Source: Colletotrichum lupini (Eukaryota; Ascomycota; Sordariomycetes; Glomerellales; Glomerellaceae). From it: a stretch of DNA of 64,000 nucleotides. The position numbers were made by a program, and so were the translations under genes. The notes under the pieces were generated by a model. That model ran no database searches and was not told where the DNA came from. It saw only the letters and a program-made list of their open reading frames with translations. Shown in pieces: positions 13,001 through 24,768 of this stretch. The stretch lies in the NCBI RefSeq assembly GCF_023278565.1, contig NC_064680.1, positions 1,860,001-1,924,000 on the forward strand, read 5' to 3'. Numbering within the stretch: the first letter of the stretch is position 1; every line of letters starts with the position of its first letter.

Positions 13001-14684
13001 GAAGCTGGCCGGCAGGGAATGCGATCCCAGACGCCATCCTGCAATAGCGGTTCCGAGCTCTCGGGTCCAGGTTCTGCGCCAGCACGCCCTGTCCTCTAGT
13101 CTTTCGAGAATAACTAGCAAAAGGTGCGTTTCTCAATTGGTCGTTGACGTGACTTTGTTTGTCCACCAGTCAGCATTGTTACATCATCTCATCTCATCTC
13201 AAAAGACGTTTCCATACTCGGTGACGGTTGAGGACAATGCTTGCCAAGAGGGCTACAACATGTTTGGCAGCAGACTGTGGAAGCCTTTGATGGGGTGATA
13301 TTGTATATGTTGACAACGACTACCTTACGAATGTTTACTTCGGAAGGTATATCGGCCTATTGGTGGAAGCGCTGTGAAATTAATTTCGGCGTCCACGTTA
13401 ACGATGCGGCTCTACACTGTTCTGCAATTAGCTAACCAACTCAACCAAACAGATCACCGACTCGTAAGCCATATCGAGACAGGATGGAGTAGCGACTGAC
13501 TGGTGTGAAGCTCAATACCTGGCCAAAATTTAAAAAGCCCTCTACCGGCTCCTTTGAGGCTGGCCGAGAATCATTCGTCACGGATCCAAAAGCTGTCCAA
13601 CGATGACGAGCTGTGGTATAGCTGTGGTATCAGACCACCAACCATTCGACGCGTCGGTAGGCGTCTCAAAATAGCTATGGCTATTCCCTGGTTGATGGAA
13701 GAAGGATGAGCAACAAAAATCCAAATCGAATTTTAAGCGCCCTTGGTACAACTTGGTTTCCACTTCTATAATAATCAACCACGAAGGAATACATCACAAA
13801 CAAACCAGGCGTGTCGCCCATTTGTCGAAAGTGGAACCATGCCTGTCGTGACATGTCGGAGTACGGATGCCCTGGCCGGTCTTGGTGCGCTGCATGCGCA
13901 TCGAGGACCCTCAACGGGCCGTACCACGGCGTATGTACACGTGTTTGAGGCTCGCATGCGAAGTGCACTCATCGATAGTGGCCTATACGTATCACCTAGA
14001 GCCTTCTTCATACGGAGTACATAGTCTGTCGATGCATGCTACACATTTCCGATTGAGTAATTGGGAACGGCGGGGCTCAAGAGGCCGGACGTGAAAATCG
14101 CCAGTGGACCTCGACGAGAAGAACTCGACGATCGGTGGCTCCATGGGCCATTCCACTATCCACACCTCTCCAAGGGATTTCCGTTGATGAAGCGAACCTC
14201 AAACGGTCATGCAATCTAAACGAAACCCCGCTGGACAAGACCACGGGGGTTTGCACGAATATCCATCGCAGCTTCGTTAAAGGAGGACAGCAGTGACGAG
14301 CATTTCCTCCTGTAACACAGGGCAGAGCGCTTGAGTAAACACGCGGCTACGGTGAGGGTCACATACAGGTGGATGCCTTTTGAAGGGCTGCTTGCTGACG
14401 ATCCCATCAGATTATGCTCGCCGCTGCTCCATTGGCCCCATCAACCCATAGGCCGGGTTTTGGAGAGGTCATCACCTTCAAGGGTCCCATGATGGGCTCT
14501 CCGGTGATTGCTCGGTGCTCAAGCCCGAGGAGCCATTCGTTGACGATTGACGGGCCCTAAGGTATGCGGTCTTTGCTATATTCTATCCGCAGGTGCCCGG
14601 AACTACGGATGGATACACTGCAAAGTCACAGCTCTACGGACTTGCCATTCGAGTTTTTTTCAGTCTGACGGTTTTGCCAGTACC

Positions 14685-14707
14685 TTTTTTTTTTTTTTTT
14701 TTTTTTT
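14685..14707. repeat. T23 homopolymer
   Basis: An uninterrupted run of 23 T in gene-empty DNA. Read on the minus strand it is A23, which could be the tail of a retroposed sequence lying at higher coordinates. I see no clear target duplication. Confidence 0.8.
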
Positions 14708-17200
14708 GGCAGAATGCAACGTCGGTACTTGGTCGGTATCCACCGAGTCGGAATAAAGCCGAGATGGGTAGACGCGATTTGCTCCCGGATTACCCCTATC
14801 CCTCTTCTGGCGCAACGTACATTGCGAGGTTGTACTGTTCGTGGTGAAGAACCAAACTTTTCCCTTTCATCGGAAAGCGGAATACCGGCCACCTTGAGCC
14901 ATGGTTCACTTCACTCTCCGTCCCTCGGGTTAATCTGGCCCAGGCTCTACGGATACGTAGGTTTTCCAATGTCCTGTGGCCGATGAGATCGATTGTCTGC
15001 CCACGGCAATCTGGCTGCTCCATGGGCCCCTGGGCTCGACTCCCTTGGATAGCCGAGCCGAGGGACGCGAGCTGGAGGTTTTGTGAGGTCATCACTCCCG
15101 AGGACGAACCATATCGCCATGGAGCATTGGAGGTACGAATCGAGTCGATCGTGCTTCTGTCGGGAGCGCGACGGAAGCCAACTCCCGGGCCCCGGGGGCC
15201 CGCCTATTAAGGATAACTTGTGTGGCGTTTGCGTTTGCTATGAACCGCTGTCCCTCTGCTGGTAGTCTGTAGAGTGGGGTGTTCATGGAACGAACCGGTG
15301 GTTCGATGTTTTGGTGTGCTTTCAACGCGGAAGGGAGGCACTTTATCTGAGTTCGATGCTTGAATCGGAGGATTCAAGCTTGGGGCTAAGGGATATACTT
15401 GGGATCAGTCATCTAGACGAGAGAACACCTTCAATATCAATCCTGTAAAACACTCTACGTACCCTTTCAGATACTCAAGCACCACATCTTGGGGTCTGTT
15501 CCTTGGGTCTTTGGCTGAGATACTGTGAGCCTCAGTTTTCAGCCCTGCTCGCACCGTTAATCCATGTCTCCTACTTAATGAACAGGCATCTGGAGGCGAA
15601 TGGCTCGAAGCACCCCCTCCTCCTCCCATCTTCTTTTGCTTTGAAGTCTATAATATCTAGCCATGCTGAGTTGATGTTGGTGACCGACCACATACGCATC
15701 GATGATGTGCGGCAAATCTGCCATCTGGAGACACCTCTGGATAATTTGTGCCGGAGGAGGAGGCTGTGTGAAAATGAGACTGAGACCGAGGGACATGTCC
15801 AGCAGAGGATAGACCTGACCGCCGCCATCCGCAAGTGCGAGATAGAGCACGCAAGAGGCTTTAACTCCCCGCCACGAGGAATGTGAACCTCGCTCCACGG
15901 GACGGATCGAGCGGGCTAGACCGGCATCACAGACATTACCTAACATGGCTGGCTTGCTGGCTGGCTGGCTTGGTACCCCGTCGACGTGGCTGACACCGGG
16001 GGCAGTATCGATCACACGTTGGCACTTCGATCACCTCTATGCCTCTCTCCTGTCTCACTCACCCATGTCATCTTGTCAAAACGCCGTCACAGGAGGAGGG
16101 AGTTGTTTTGGAAAGGAAGAAGCCGCAAGGGCAAGTTAGAGTTTGAAACAGAGACATCAAGGCGAGTACGGAGTAGAGAGAGAAAAACAAATTTCATCAG
16201 GTCTGGTTTGATTCAGTTCCCAAGACGGCACGGCACACTGCCGAAGTTTCTACATGCTTGTATAGATGTCACTCATATGAGAGGGCACGCGGTGTAAGGG
16301 GTGAGTGTAGGGTGAGGGGGAATGGGGTTGAGGCCGTAGGCAATATAGTCATGGGAGTACATCGTCAGGTTAAGACAAGACGGCAAGGTACGTTTCACAA
16401 AGGATCAAGTCGACTGATATTGGGACATTTCACGTTCAACACATTAAGGCCGAGTAGCGGGCCGATAGATGTTTAGGGGACGAGCATATTCCGTGGCTGC
16501 AGGTTCTATTCTAAAGAAATCAGAAACGACTTCATGATTGCTTGCTGTTGTACACGTTTTTTTTTCTTTTTTGGGGGGTTCGAATTTCATTTTGTTGATT
16601 GTCTTTTGTCGTGCAATGAAAGAAAGGGGTCTGCTGCATTCCCACCGAGACCGACGGCGTAGAGGAGAAAACCCAATTTGCTCTGATCCGTCTTCTCTAT
16701 TTGCTTGACTGGAGCGAGTCTTCCTGCTGACCTTTTCCTCCTGTAGAAACCCATCCTCGGTCAAACTTCCCCAAGCTCTCGGTCCCGTAGGCCTCCGGGA
16801 ACATAGCATGGCCATTGTTTTCCAGAGCATGCCTTTGCACTTCAAGACGCATGTGCCTTTGAGACGCGATGGGCTGCAGTGTGTATGGGCAACAGGTCTG
16901 GCTCCCTGATGGTAGTAGGAGACAGAGACCATACTGCGAAGCCAATCTCATTGCATCGCAAACGGTTTCCGAGGCATTGCACTAGGAATTGAGCGTCGAC
17001 AGTCATCCCGAAAGATAGAAAAAATCAAATTGAACGATGCTGAATTTCTGGGCGTGTGGCTGATCTTTAGCCTCTGCCTTCTGCTAGTCTACAAGATCGA
17101 AATTGGGTAGGCAATGAAGTGGTAGTGATAGAATTGGAAAAACTCCATTCCTCGCAGGACTGAAAAGCGTCGATTCGTCGTGCAAAGCGCGTCGGGTTCT

Positions 17201-18331
17201 TTACCACTCGTACTCGCCAGTGGCCTTGTGGAAGACGTACTCCTTGCCGTTGACGGTGAGAACACCATCCTTGAGGACGCACTTCCACTTGTTCTTGACG
17301 CGCTGGACCTTGTCGTACATGCAAAGCATGATATGTCCAAGACCCTCATCGTCGACCTCGTCGTCATCCTTGTCTTCATCAGGGTCGTCAAGATCTGAGT
17401 TAATTGCGTCTTCGTCAACTTCGTCATCATCATAACCATCGTAACCGGCAATTCCACCATGTTCCTTGCCCTTGGATCGCGCCGTGGCAGCCGACGAATG
17501 CCTCGTGGCTTCCTTAAGAGGCAGCATCAAGCCGCCGCCCTCCATGCTCTTGGCATTGGCAGCAATCCGCGCGTGGATCATGCGATCAATATCAACACGT
17601 CCAATCTCGCGTTGAGACCCATCAGGGTTGCGTTGGAGCAGAACACCTTCAAAGTCGAAGTCGTCACCAGCACCGTCGGTCTGCGAGGGATTCACACCTG
17701 GCTGACCATTGCTAGGTGGACGCTGCTGAGGCTGACCCTGTTGAGGAACTCCCGGGCGATACTGCTGTTGCTGCTGCTGCTGAGGCTGGCCGGGCATCTG
17801 GGGCAGAGGCGGTTGGTTGGCAGGCCTATTGGTCGCCGAGGCTTGTATGGCGTTCATGGAGGCGGCGCCTTTCTCGCCAAACTGACCGCGCACATGTTGA
17901 GCGGCTCGGTAAGCTGCAAGTCCAGCGCTATCTTGTTGAGATGGCGGCATCGGCACATTCTGCATGCCAGGCTCCGGCTTGATGTAAGGCTCCTCCTTTA
18001 CAGGCATGTTACTGGCCTGTTGAGCCGGGTTTCCGCCAGGCAGAGGTAGACCAGGTACTGGGAGTTGCGGACTGAGCTGGGCCTGAGAGTATGGAGCCGC
18101 AGGCGGGGGTGCGGCCGTAGTCGGAGGTGGTGCAGGAGGAGCTGGAGCTTCCTTGACGGGGTCCCATGGAAACGCCGCGACCTCGAGTTGAGTGAGTTTT
18201 TCCTGCCATCCCTTCTTCAACTCTTCGAGCACGCTCTCATCAACACCACCCTCCTCGAAATCGACCCGAGAAGAATTTATCACCTCATCGATGATCTGTG
18301 AGTAGACGTTACCCACCGCGTTGTTAGACAT
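17201..18331 (-). CDS. TOA1: TFIIA large (alpha/beta) subunit
   Basis: Large subunit of transcription factor IIA, which binds TBP and stabilises it on TATA DNA during RNA polymerase II initiation. Uninterrupted 376-codon frame. The N-terminal helical domain is typical (VGNVYSQIIDEVI near residues 7-19; FPWDP near 54-58). The middle is a long Pro/Gln-rich linker with a glutamine run (positions 17761-17782), as expected for this family. Next comes an acidic stretch (DDDEVDEDAINSDLDDPDED). The C-terminal beta-barrel follows, with LCMYDKVQRVKNKWKC and the conserved end VNGKEYVFHKATGEYEW. N- and C-terminal family domains are both complete. The gene ends about 1.1 kb upstream of the Cdc20 3' end region and shares its orientation. 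Confidence 0.96.
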   Translation of the reverse strand: MSNNAVGNVYSQIIDEVINSSRVDFEEGGVDESVLEELKKGWQEKLTQLEVAAFPWDPVKEAPAPPAPPPTTAAPPPAAPYSQAQLSPQLPVPGLPLPGGNPAQQASNMPVKEEPYIKPEPGMQNVPMPPSQQDSAGLAAYRAAQHVRGQFGEKGAASMNAIQASATNRPANQPPLPQMPGQPQQQQQQQYRPGVPQQGQPQQRPPSNGQPGVNPSQTDGAGDDFDFEGVLLQRNPDGSQREIGRVDIDRMIHARIAANAKSMEGGGLMLPLKEATRHSSAATARSKGKEHGGIAGYDGYDDDEVDEDAINSDLDDPDEDKDDDEVDDEGLGHIMLCMYDKVQRVKNKWKCVLKDGVLTVNGKEYVFHKATGEYEW

Positions 18332-19478
18332 GGTGGCGTTTGTTGGTCGTCGTTGTCGTCGTCAACTATGTGTTTGTCGAAGAAAGTAGTGTCAAGCTTC
18401 GGTACCGGCGAGACGGATGTGCGAATCTTGTGGTCGCGCCTTCTCCAACCTGGTCCCTCCTTCCTGACTGTTAGACTTAGTTGAGAAACGAAGTCGCAGA
18501 AATGGTCGAGAGTATTCAATCGAAGTCCGCCTTCACAAGGTTGCTCTTGGGTTGTCGATGGGGAACCGCCTGCTTAGTCCGCCACTTCTCGCTGCCCAAA
18601 ATGGCATGCGCCTGTGTAAAATCGGTAACGGCGAATATGCAATCGATTGCTGACGAGGTCTCGCTGGTTGCTATCGGGGAATTGAGATGTAGGCAGGGTG
18701 TCTGGCTGGGCCCTGTTTTTCGCTCGGTAATGTGTACGGGTCAAGATTGCCTTTGTTCGGTGGGTTTCGTTTTGAGGCTCGAAGCAGGCGCTCGCCTATT
18801 AGTAAGCTTAGGCGGCAGCCGCACGGAGGGAAGGCTGAACTCAGGCACCTGCCAACTGCAAACTGCCCGCAAACTGCCCGCGCGATGATCGCTGAAGGAT
18901 CCACACTTCCCGCAGGAACTGATAAGGCCTTAATTAACCCGATAAGCCACCTGAGAAGTGGATTGAAGTCGGAATGCGGGGTGTAAGCCGCACCTCAGGT
19001 CTTCGACAAGCAACTCTGGTCAAAGAAACTTAACCTGCTGCACACCTCAGGAACAACGGAATATTGAGCAAATATGGTCATCAACAGACGGAATCAAAGT
19101 ATTGGCACGAGAAGAAGTTAAAACCCAGGTTTTCTTAATTGCAAGAGCGGTCCTTGTCACTTAACCACGGCCGTCTTCTTTAATACTACAGCACGTCCCT
19201 GACGATGCATTCCTTCGCAAAAACAAGCATTACAAATCTGTCCCATGCTAAACAGCAATGAATGATATCTTCTGTCGTTACTCATGACCAAGCAATTTCG
19301 TTTCCCGTGGAGAAGCCCTTTCGTGCCACGTAGAGTCGGATGCAATAAAACCAAACTCCTCGCTGAAGATGACCCCAACCGCCAGGAATCCATGACCGAC
19401 AAATGCCAGAGGAGATATACCTACATTTATTGACGTCGTTTGACCGACATTCGCCAGGCTTGGTCGATGGTGGACCGT
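18332..19478. other. Intergenic, TOA1 promoter side
   Basis: About 1.1 kb between the start of TOA1 and the end of CDC20, both leftward. It should contain the TOA1 promoter and the CDC20 3' untranslated region. I see no coding frame and no RNA gene. Confidence 0.6.
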
Positions 19479-21340
19479 TTACCGGATGGTCATCTGCTTG
19501 ACCATGTCTGCCTTGGCCGAAGATGTGCTGCTGCCAACACCGGCACTGACACCGGCCTTCTTCTCGAAGACCTTCCAGAACTTCAGACTCTCATCGGCAG
19601 CTAAGCGATAATAGTTAGCAGTTGTCATTGTTAAGTTTCATAATTCCAAGACTCACCTGCGGTAGCAAGCATCTGACCGTCAGGGCTGAGGCAGCTGTGC
19701 AAGACTCTGCTCTCGTGTGCAGGGATCTCGACGTTGCGAACCAACGTGGGGTAGCTCCAGATGCTCAGGGAGTTGTCGGGGAAGCCGCTAGAGCTGACGA
19801 TCTCACGGTAGTGAGGGCTCCATCGCAGGCTGGTGACCTGGGAGCCAGTGTCGATGCTGTTGACGCGAGCACCAGAAGTGGAGTTCCAGAAGTGGATGTG
19901 GCGATCATAAGAGCCACCACCCGTAGCCAGAAGGTTCATGTTCCAGGGGCACCACGCAAGGGCCTTGACAGCAGCCTTGTGATTGGTCTTGGTAAACTTG
20001 GGCACAGAGAGCGAGCGGGCGTCCCAGATAGAGACGAGGTTGTCGTTGCCTCCAGTGGCCAGTTGTGCGCCATCCGAGCGCCACTCCAGACCGCAGACTT
20101 CTGAAGTATGAGAGACCAGCTCTGCAACCTTGTGCTCCGCAATGCGGACATCGTGGTTGAAGACCAGTCCGCTGCGAGCTCCAGTGGACAGAAGGTGCTT
20201 GTTCCAGCCCATAACACCGACCCGGGTATCGTGACCGAACATGCTACGGACCTTCTGGGCCTCGGCTACGTCCCAGATCTGAACCTCACCGGTGCCAAGA
20301 CCAACGCCGACGTACGCACCGTCGCCAGACCACTTAACACTGCTGACGTACGTGTCGGGGCTTGTCTCAAGGAGACAGCTGACGCTTCCCTCGTCAGCGG
20401 ACCAGACGTAGACGTTGCGTTCAAGGCCGATGGCAACCTGGTTACCGGAGCTCCAGTCGAGAAGGTTGAGGTAATAGTCGTCAATCAGACCAGGAGCATC
20501 GAGAACACGCTCAGGGGCAGTGGCAACGCGACGGCGGAATTGGGCTGATGTGGCGCTCGCAGGCTTGAGAGGGCGGTTGTACTGCTGGCGGAGGTCGATA
20601 GGCTTGGAAGATTCGGGGGGCGCAGGCTTGAATTGCAGGATGCGAGTGTTGAGGCTGACTCCGCAAGCGCTTGCGAGAGAATCTTGGTACGCAACGGTGT
20701 TGGGAGAAGGACGAGAGTACGTGGATGGCTCCTCGTCCTCAATGTTGAGACCCTCGAGGGCAGCAATGGCATCCTCTGTTGCGGATGAAAGCACGTTGGA
20801 TGCTTCGCTCACGCTGGCCTTTGAGCGCTTGTCGGGTCGGTCGAGCTTGCTGCTGCCGGCATTGGAAATAGCAGAGCTTGCGCTACGGTTGGGGATGAAG
20901 CGGTCACCACCATAGTTGACAGTCGTCTTGCTGGTCTTTTGCCTGTGAGAGGTCTTCTTGGACTTGGCGCTGGAAGGTGTCTTGGAAGTTCCCGAGCTGG
21001 TCAAAGTGAAATCGGACAGGCCAAGCTCGAGAGCTCTGCGAGGAGTTGAAACGCCCCTGGCAATGTTGGACTTGGGAGAGTCGCGGTGAGACGACTTGGT
21101 GGTGGTGGATCTAGCCAAGTGGGCAGTGAGGTTGCCACTATAGGTTGACTTGCCTGATGCGCGGTAGGCGTCGCTGCCAGACTGCTTCTCAGGGGTGAAG
21201 GGGGAAGAGTTCAGGTTCACCGAGACGGAGGTGGAATGCTGACGGGGCGAAGGTGTGAGAGGCATGCGACCGCCGGCGGTGCGGGAAGAAAAGAGACCCT
21301 TGTGGGACTTGATGGGAGTGGATACTGATGCAGTGGCCAT
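19479..21340 (-). CDS. CDC20: Cdc20/Slp1-type APC/C activator
   Basis: WD40 co-activator of the anaphase-promoting complex, which recruits substrates for ubiquitination at the metaphase-anaphase transition. Two exons (21340-19657 and 19600-19479) give 601 residues. A C-box, DRFIP, lies at residues 146-150 after a basic Ser/Thr-rich N-terminus with several S/T-P sites. The seven-bladed propeller follows, starting near PERVLDAPGLIDDYYLNLLDWS. Splicing of the last intron yields a tail ending MTIR; the terminal Ile-Arg pair is the APC/C-docking IR motif. I chose the ATG of MATASVST; an upstream in-frame start would add 20 residues unlike the family. Cdc20 is favoured over Cdh1 by the propeller entry and N-terminus, but Cdh1 shares the C-box and IR tail. 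It is divergent from the kelch-BTB gene. Confidence 0.94.
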
Positions 21341-22367
21341 TTTGAGTAGTGTATGTGGGGTATCGTGATGAAACGAATTGTAAATTTCCAACGGGTGCAA
21401 CCTGGCGCACCGAGGGAAGAGGTGATGAGAGCTCCAAGAGACTCTATCGAAAGGTTCCTGGATGTTTGGTGTGTTCTGTTAGTATTCTGTCGTTGTGCTC
21501 GATATTCGAAGTAGTGCCGCCACAAGAAAGGCTCGAAGTCGGGTGGGCGACCAAATGGCTGTGGACAGCGATGAGATCTAGAGGACTTGATTTTTCTTGT
21601 GAAAAGGCTTTGATTGAGAGGCTTGACCCAGCTCGAAAGCGCAGGAGAGCAGATTCAAGGTAGTAGAGGATAGCGGGAGTGAAGAGGTTTGGTATAGGGA
21701 GAGAAGAAAGCTTGAAGCTGGACAGGAGCTCTCATCATCTTTTATTTACTTTGTGCCCCACCATCATCGCGGCCGGGCAACGACGCTTGGACCAGCGTTG
21801 CGGCGTTGCCAGATTGACATGGGTGGGGCTTTCTGACGTTGCACCGTCGAACTTCTCTGCCATGGAAACTGCCTACCTTAGGTAACCGGTCACTGTTCAT
21901 TGCTCGCTTGCTGACGTAAGGTGGAGGAGCGACTAGGGTCACGTGGTTTCCGTTGCGAGTCGGGCGCAACCGCCGAAAATCGGGCAAGCCAATGAACGAA
22001 GCGCAGCCTCCCGGTCCCCTGCACACAGCCCGTCTGCAGTTGCCACGACAGAGACGCAGGCTGGAGACAGGAGGGTGGCCCGTGATTCCCTAATTAAGAG
22101 GCCTGGGTTGTCAACCTATGCAGGAACATTGCGAATCTCCACCTCCAGTCTTCGGTGTGCGACGACATCCCATCCCATCCCATCTCACTGTCGCTTGCCG
22201 TCCCTCTGTTGAACTTGCACTCGATAGAAAAGTATCGCCCGCTCCTGCCGCAACTCCTTCGTCCCCACGCTGTTCAGCCAACTACACGCCGTAGCCAGCA
22301 CCATTTTCGCGACCTTGCATACGATTGAGATGATTTGTTAGCATTCACCCTACCTTCGCTGCCCATC
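21341..22367. promoter_or_regulatory. Bidirectional promoter region
   Basis: About 1.0 kb separates the divergent start codons of CDC20 and the kelch-BTB gene, so both promoters must lie here. It contains a TACCTTAGGTA-type word near 21874-21885 and CATCCCATCCCAT repeats near 22167-22185. No TATA box can be assigned with confidence. Confidence 0.55.
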
Positions 22368-24768
22368 ATGGCCCAGCCTCAGCCATCACCAGCAACTCCT
22401 GGGGCCTTGGCCCAATCCCTCTTCGGTGGGCCGGCAGCTCAGGCCCTATCGACACCCAACCAGCCCTCGAACACATCCACGCAACCTTCACCTTCTCCGA
22501 TGGACCAAACTCCCGGTTCAGCAGCGTCAAGCAACAACACCTACATCATGCCCAACTCTCCTATGAAGAGTAGAGGTACCCTCGATGGCTATCGTCCAAG
22601 GGTAACAAGGACCTTGGGCCAGCGACCAGCTTGCCTTGTCAACGCCTCGGTCACATATTGTGGCAACAACCATATCTACGCTTTCGGAGGCTTCGATCAG
22701 TACACCGACGAAGTCTACAACCATGTCCTCAAGCTGGATTTGGTCAGTCATCAGTGGAGTTTGGTTGACAACTACGGCGATATTCCCGGCGTAAGAATGG
22801 GTAAGTCGTCTTGATCACGGAGCGCGGCTTCATTCACCGCCACGATCTAACAAAATCCAGGTCATACTGCCACTCTATACCAAGGTGACAAACTTCTGGT
22901 CTTTGGCGGCGAAAACGAGCACCGGACCTATCTCTCCGACTTGATCATTTTTGATCTGAAAACCGCGCACTGGACACAACCTTCAGTAACTGGTCCTGTG
23001 CCCAAGGGTCGAGCAAGACACGCAGCGGTGCTGCACGAAGATAAACTTTTCATCGTTGGAGGCATAACTGGTCACGACAACTACGTGCGTGACGATATCT
23101 GCTATCTCGATCTCAAGACCTTCACTTGGTCCCGCTCCTGGCGTTTCGTAGGTCGATTCGATCACTCTGCCTACATTTATGGAGACAGAGTATGGGTTTT
23201 TGGCGGATTGTCTGAGGACATGGACAAGATTGGCGACCTCTGGTGGCTCGATCTCAAGGGTAGTCCGGCTTTTGATTCTGCACCTCACGTCGGGATCTAC
23301 GATCGTCAAACTGGCACCAGCCGTGCTGTTGGATCGCCAAGACAACCTTATTCTATGGCGCATCCACCACCTGCAGTAGGCTCTTCAGGGTATGCCGCCA
23401 ACTCGCGGACTCAACAAGTCAACCCACCTTCTTTTCAGCTCAAGACCTTTTCACCCATGGCCCCAGGAACAATCTCTTCTCTGAAGTTCATATCCGGACC
23501 CAACATACCCTCGCAGGGGTCTGGCATACACTTCCACGTGTACTCATCGGGCACGCTACTTGACTTTGTTACACCGGCCGCAACTATCACTTCCAAGGAG
23601 TGTTCCTTATCAGCACTGGACTTGGGAACCTTGCGATGGCAAAAGCTAGCTGAAGGTCGCGAAATCTTCAAGTCGGGCTACCGATGGCACTACTGTACCA
23701 TGAACGAAGACGGAACTAAGGCATGGCTGCTCGGATGTCCTACTGACCCTGTCGCTTCGGACTTGGGCCCCAACGGGTTCGAGGAATACCTGAGGTGAGT
23801 AATCCCAACTAACCATCAAACAAGGGCGTTTCTGACTTGTCACTCGTAGCGACATAATGGAGATCGATCTTCGTAGATACGGCTTCTTAGGAAACAACTT
23901 TTCGCCTGAGCCACGTATAGAATCAAGGCCGACAACGCGAGTAGTCGACCAACCCTCAAAAGGGCTCGGGGCTGACTTGGCAAAACTCTTTGATCATCCT
24001 CCAGAGAGCGGCAGCGGCACTGACTTCATGGTCACGGCCTTGGAAGGCGACTACGAAGACGACGACATGATGTCTCGTGTCACAGACGCGTCTGCAGGCC
24101 AAAATTGGCTCGCGCCTGACGCCCCTACATCCCAACCAATCCACGTCCACAAGCTCATTCTTCAGGCTCGTTGGCCACACTTCGCCCGGTTATACAACTC
24201 CCAGATGGCGGAATTCCACACAAAGAAAATGCACATCCCTGAGCCATACTCCGTGGTCAAGGCTTTTCTTTATTACCTGTACACGGACAGCATACATGGA
24301 ACGTCTGTCAACGAGAGTGGTGCCACTACTGATTTGTCTGACGTAGCTGGGCTTCTCGTCATGTCCAACATTTACGGCATTCCGCATCTGAGGCTTTTGT
24401 GCGTGAACCGACTCTCCAAAGAACTCGACGTTGACCATGCCTGCGTCATCTGGCACTGTGCTGGACTTGCGAACGAAGAGTGGCTCCGCAAGCGGGCTGC
24501 ACAGTTCTGTCTCACACACTGGGGTCGTATCGTACGGACCCAAGGGTTCCTCCGTCTGCCAAGGTCGGCGCTTGTTGAACTCTCTCAGGAAATCGACATG
24601 GAGGGCCGCGTCGTCGGCGGTGATGAACTGGAATATGTCGGCGGGTTGGCAGGTTCCCGGTTTGGAGATGGATGTTCTGTCGTCAGTCGAAAGGAGAGCG
24701 TGAGCAGCAACCACACGCAACTACTTGACAGTGAAGCCGACGACGAAGACGGCATGGAGATGAGCTGA
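22368..24768 (+). CDS. Kelch-repeat and BTB protein (Ral2-like)
   Basis: Three exons (22368-22800, 22861-23794 and 23850-24768) give 761 residues. The N-terminus is Pro/Ser/Gln-rich and probably disordered. Kelch repeats run from about residue 85 to 330, with IYAFGGFDQ, LLVFGGENE, LFIVGGITG and VWVFGGLSE blades. After a variable middle, a BTB/POZ domain spans roughly 510-660 (IHVHKLILQARWPHFARLYN, then FLYYLYTD). The tail is acidic. Kelch followed by BTB matches S. pombe Ral2, which acts upstream of Ras1 in mating and cell shape; that assignment rests on architecture and general resemblance. Both junctions restore conserved reading (VRMGHTATL and EEYLSDIMEID). The start is the first ATG in frame. 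Similar fungal proteins are annotated only as kelch or BTB proteins. Confidence 0.9.

Larger units (their letters stand above)
8481..17200. other. Gene-empty stretch, right part
   Basis: Open frames are all short, overlap on both strands and match no family I recognise. Base composition is close to that of the flanks, so it does not look like strongly RIP-mutated DNA. It contains a 14-bp duplication near 10018-10048, a T23 tract and scattered TACTCCGTA words. The last kilobase before 17200 is probably the 3' region of the TFIIA gene. Confidence 0.55.

Noticed and set aside
8481..15400. Heavily RIP-mutated transposon
   Set aside because: Composition is near normal and no TpA excess is apparent by eye; no terminal repeats found. 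A profile search would be needed to exclude an old element.
15503..16015. Overlapping 127- and 146-codon frames on opposite strands
   Set aside because: Neither resembles a family and the overlap suggests chance frames in GC-biased DNA.
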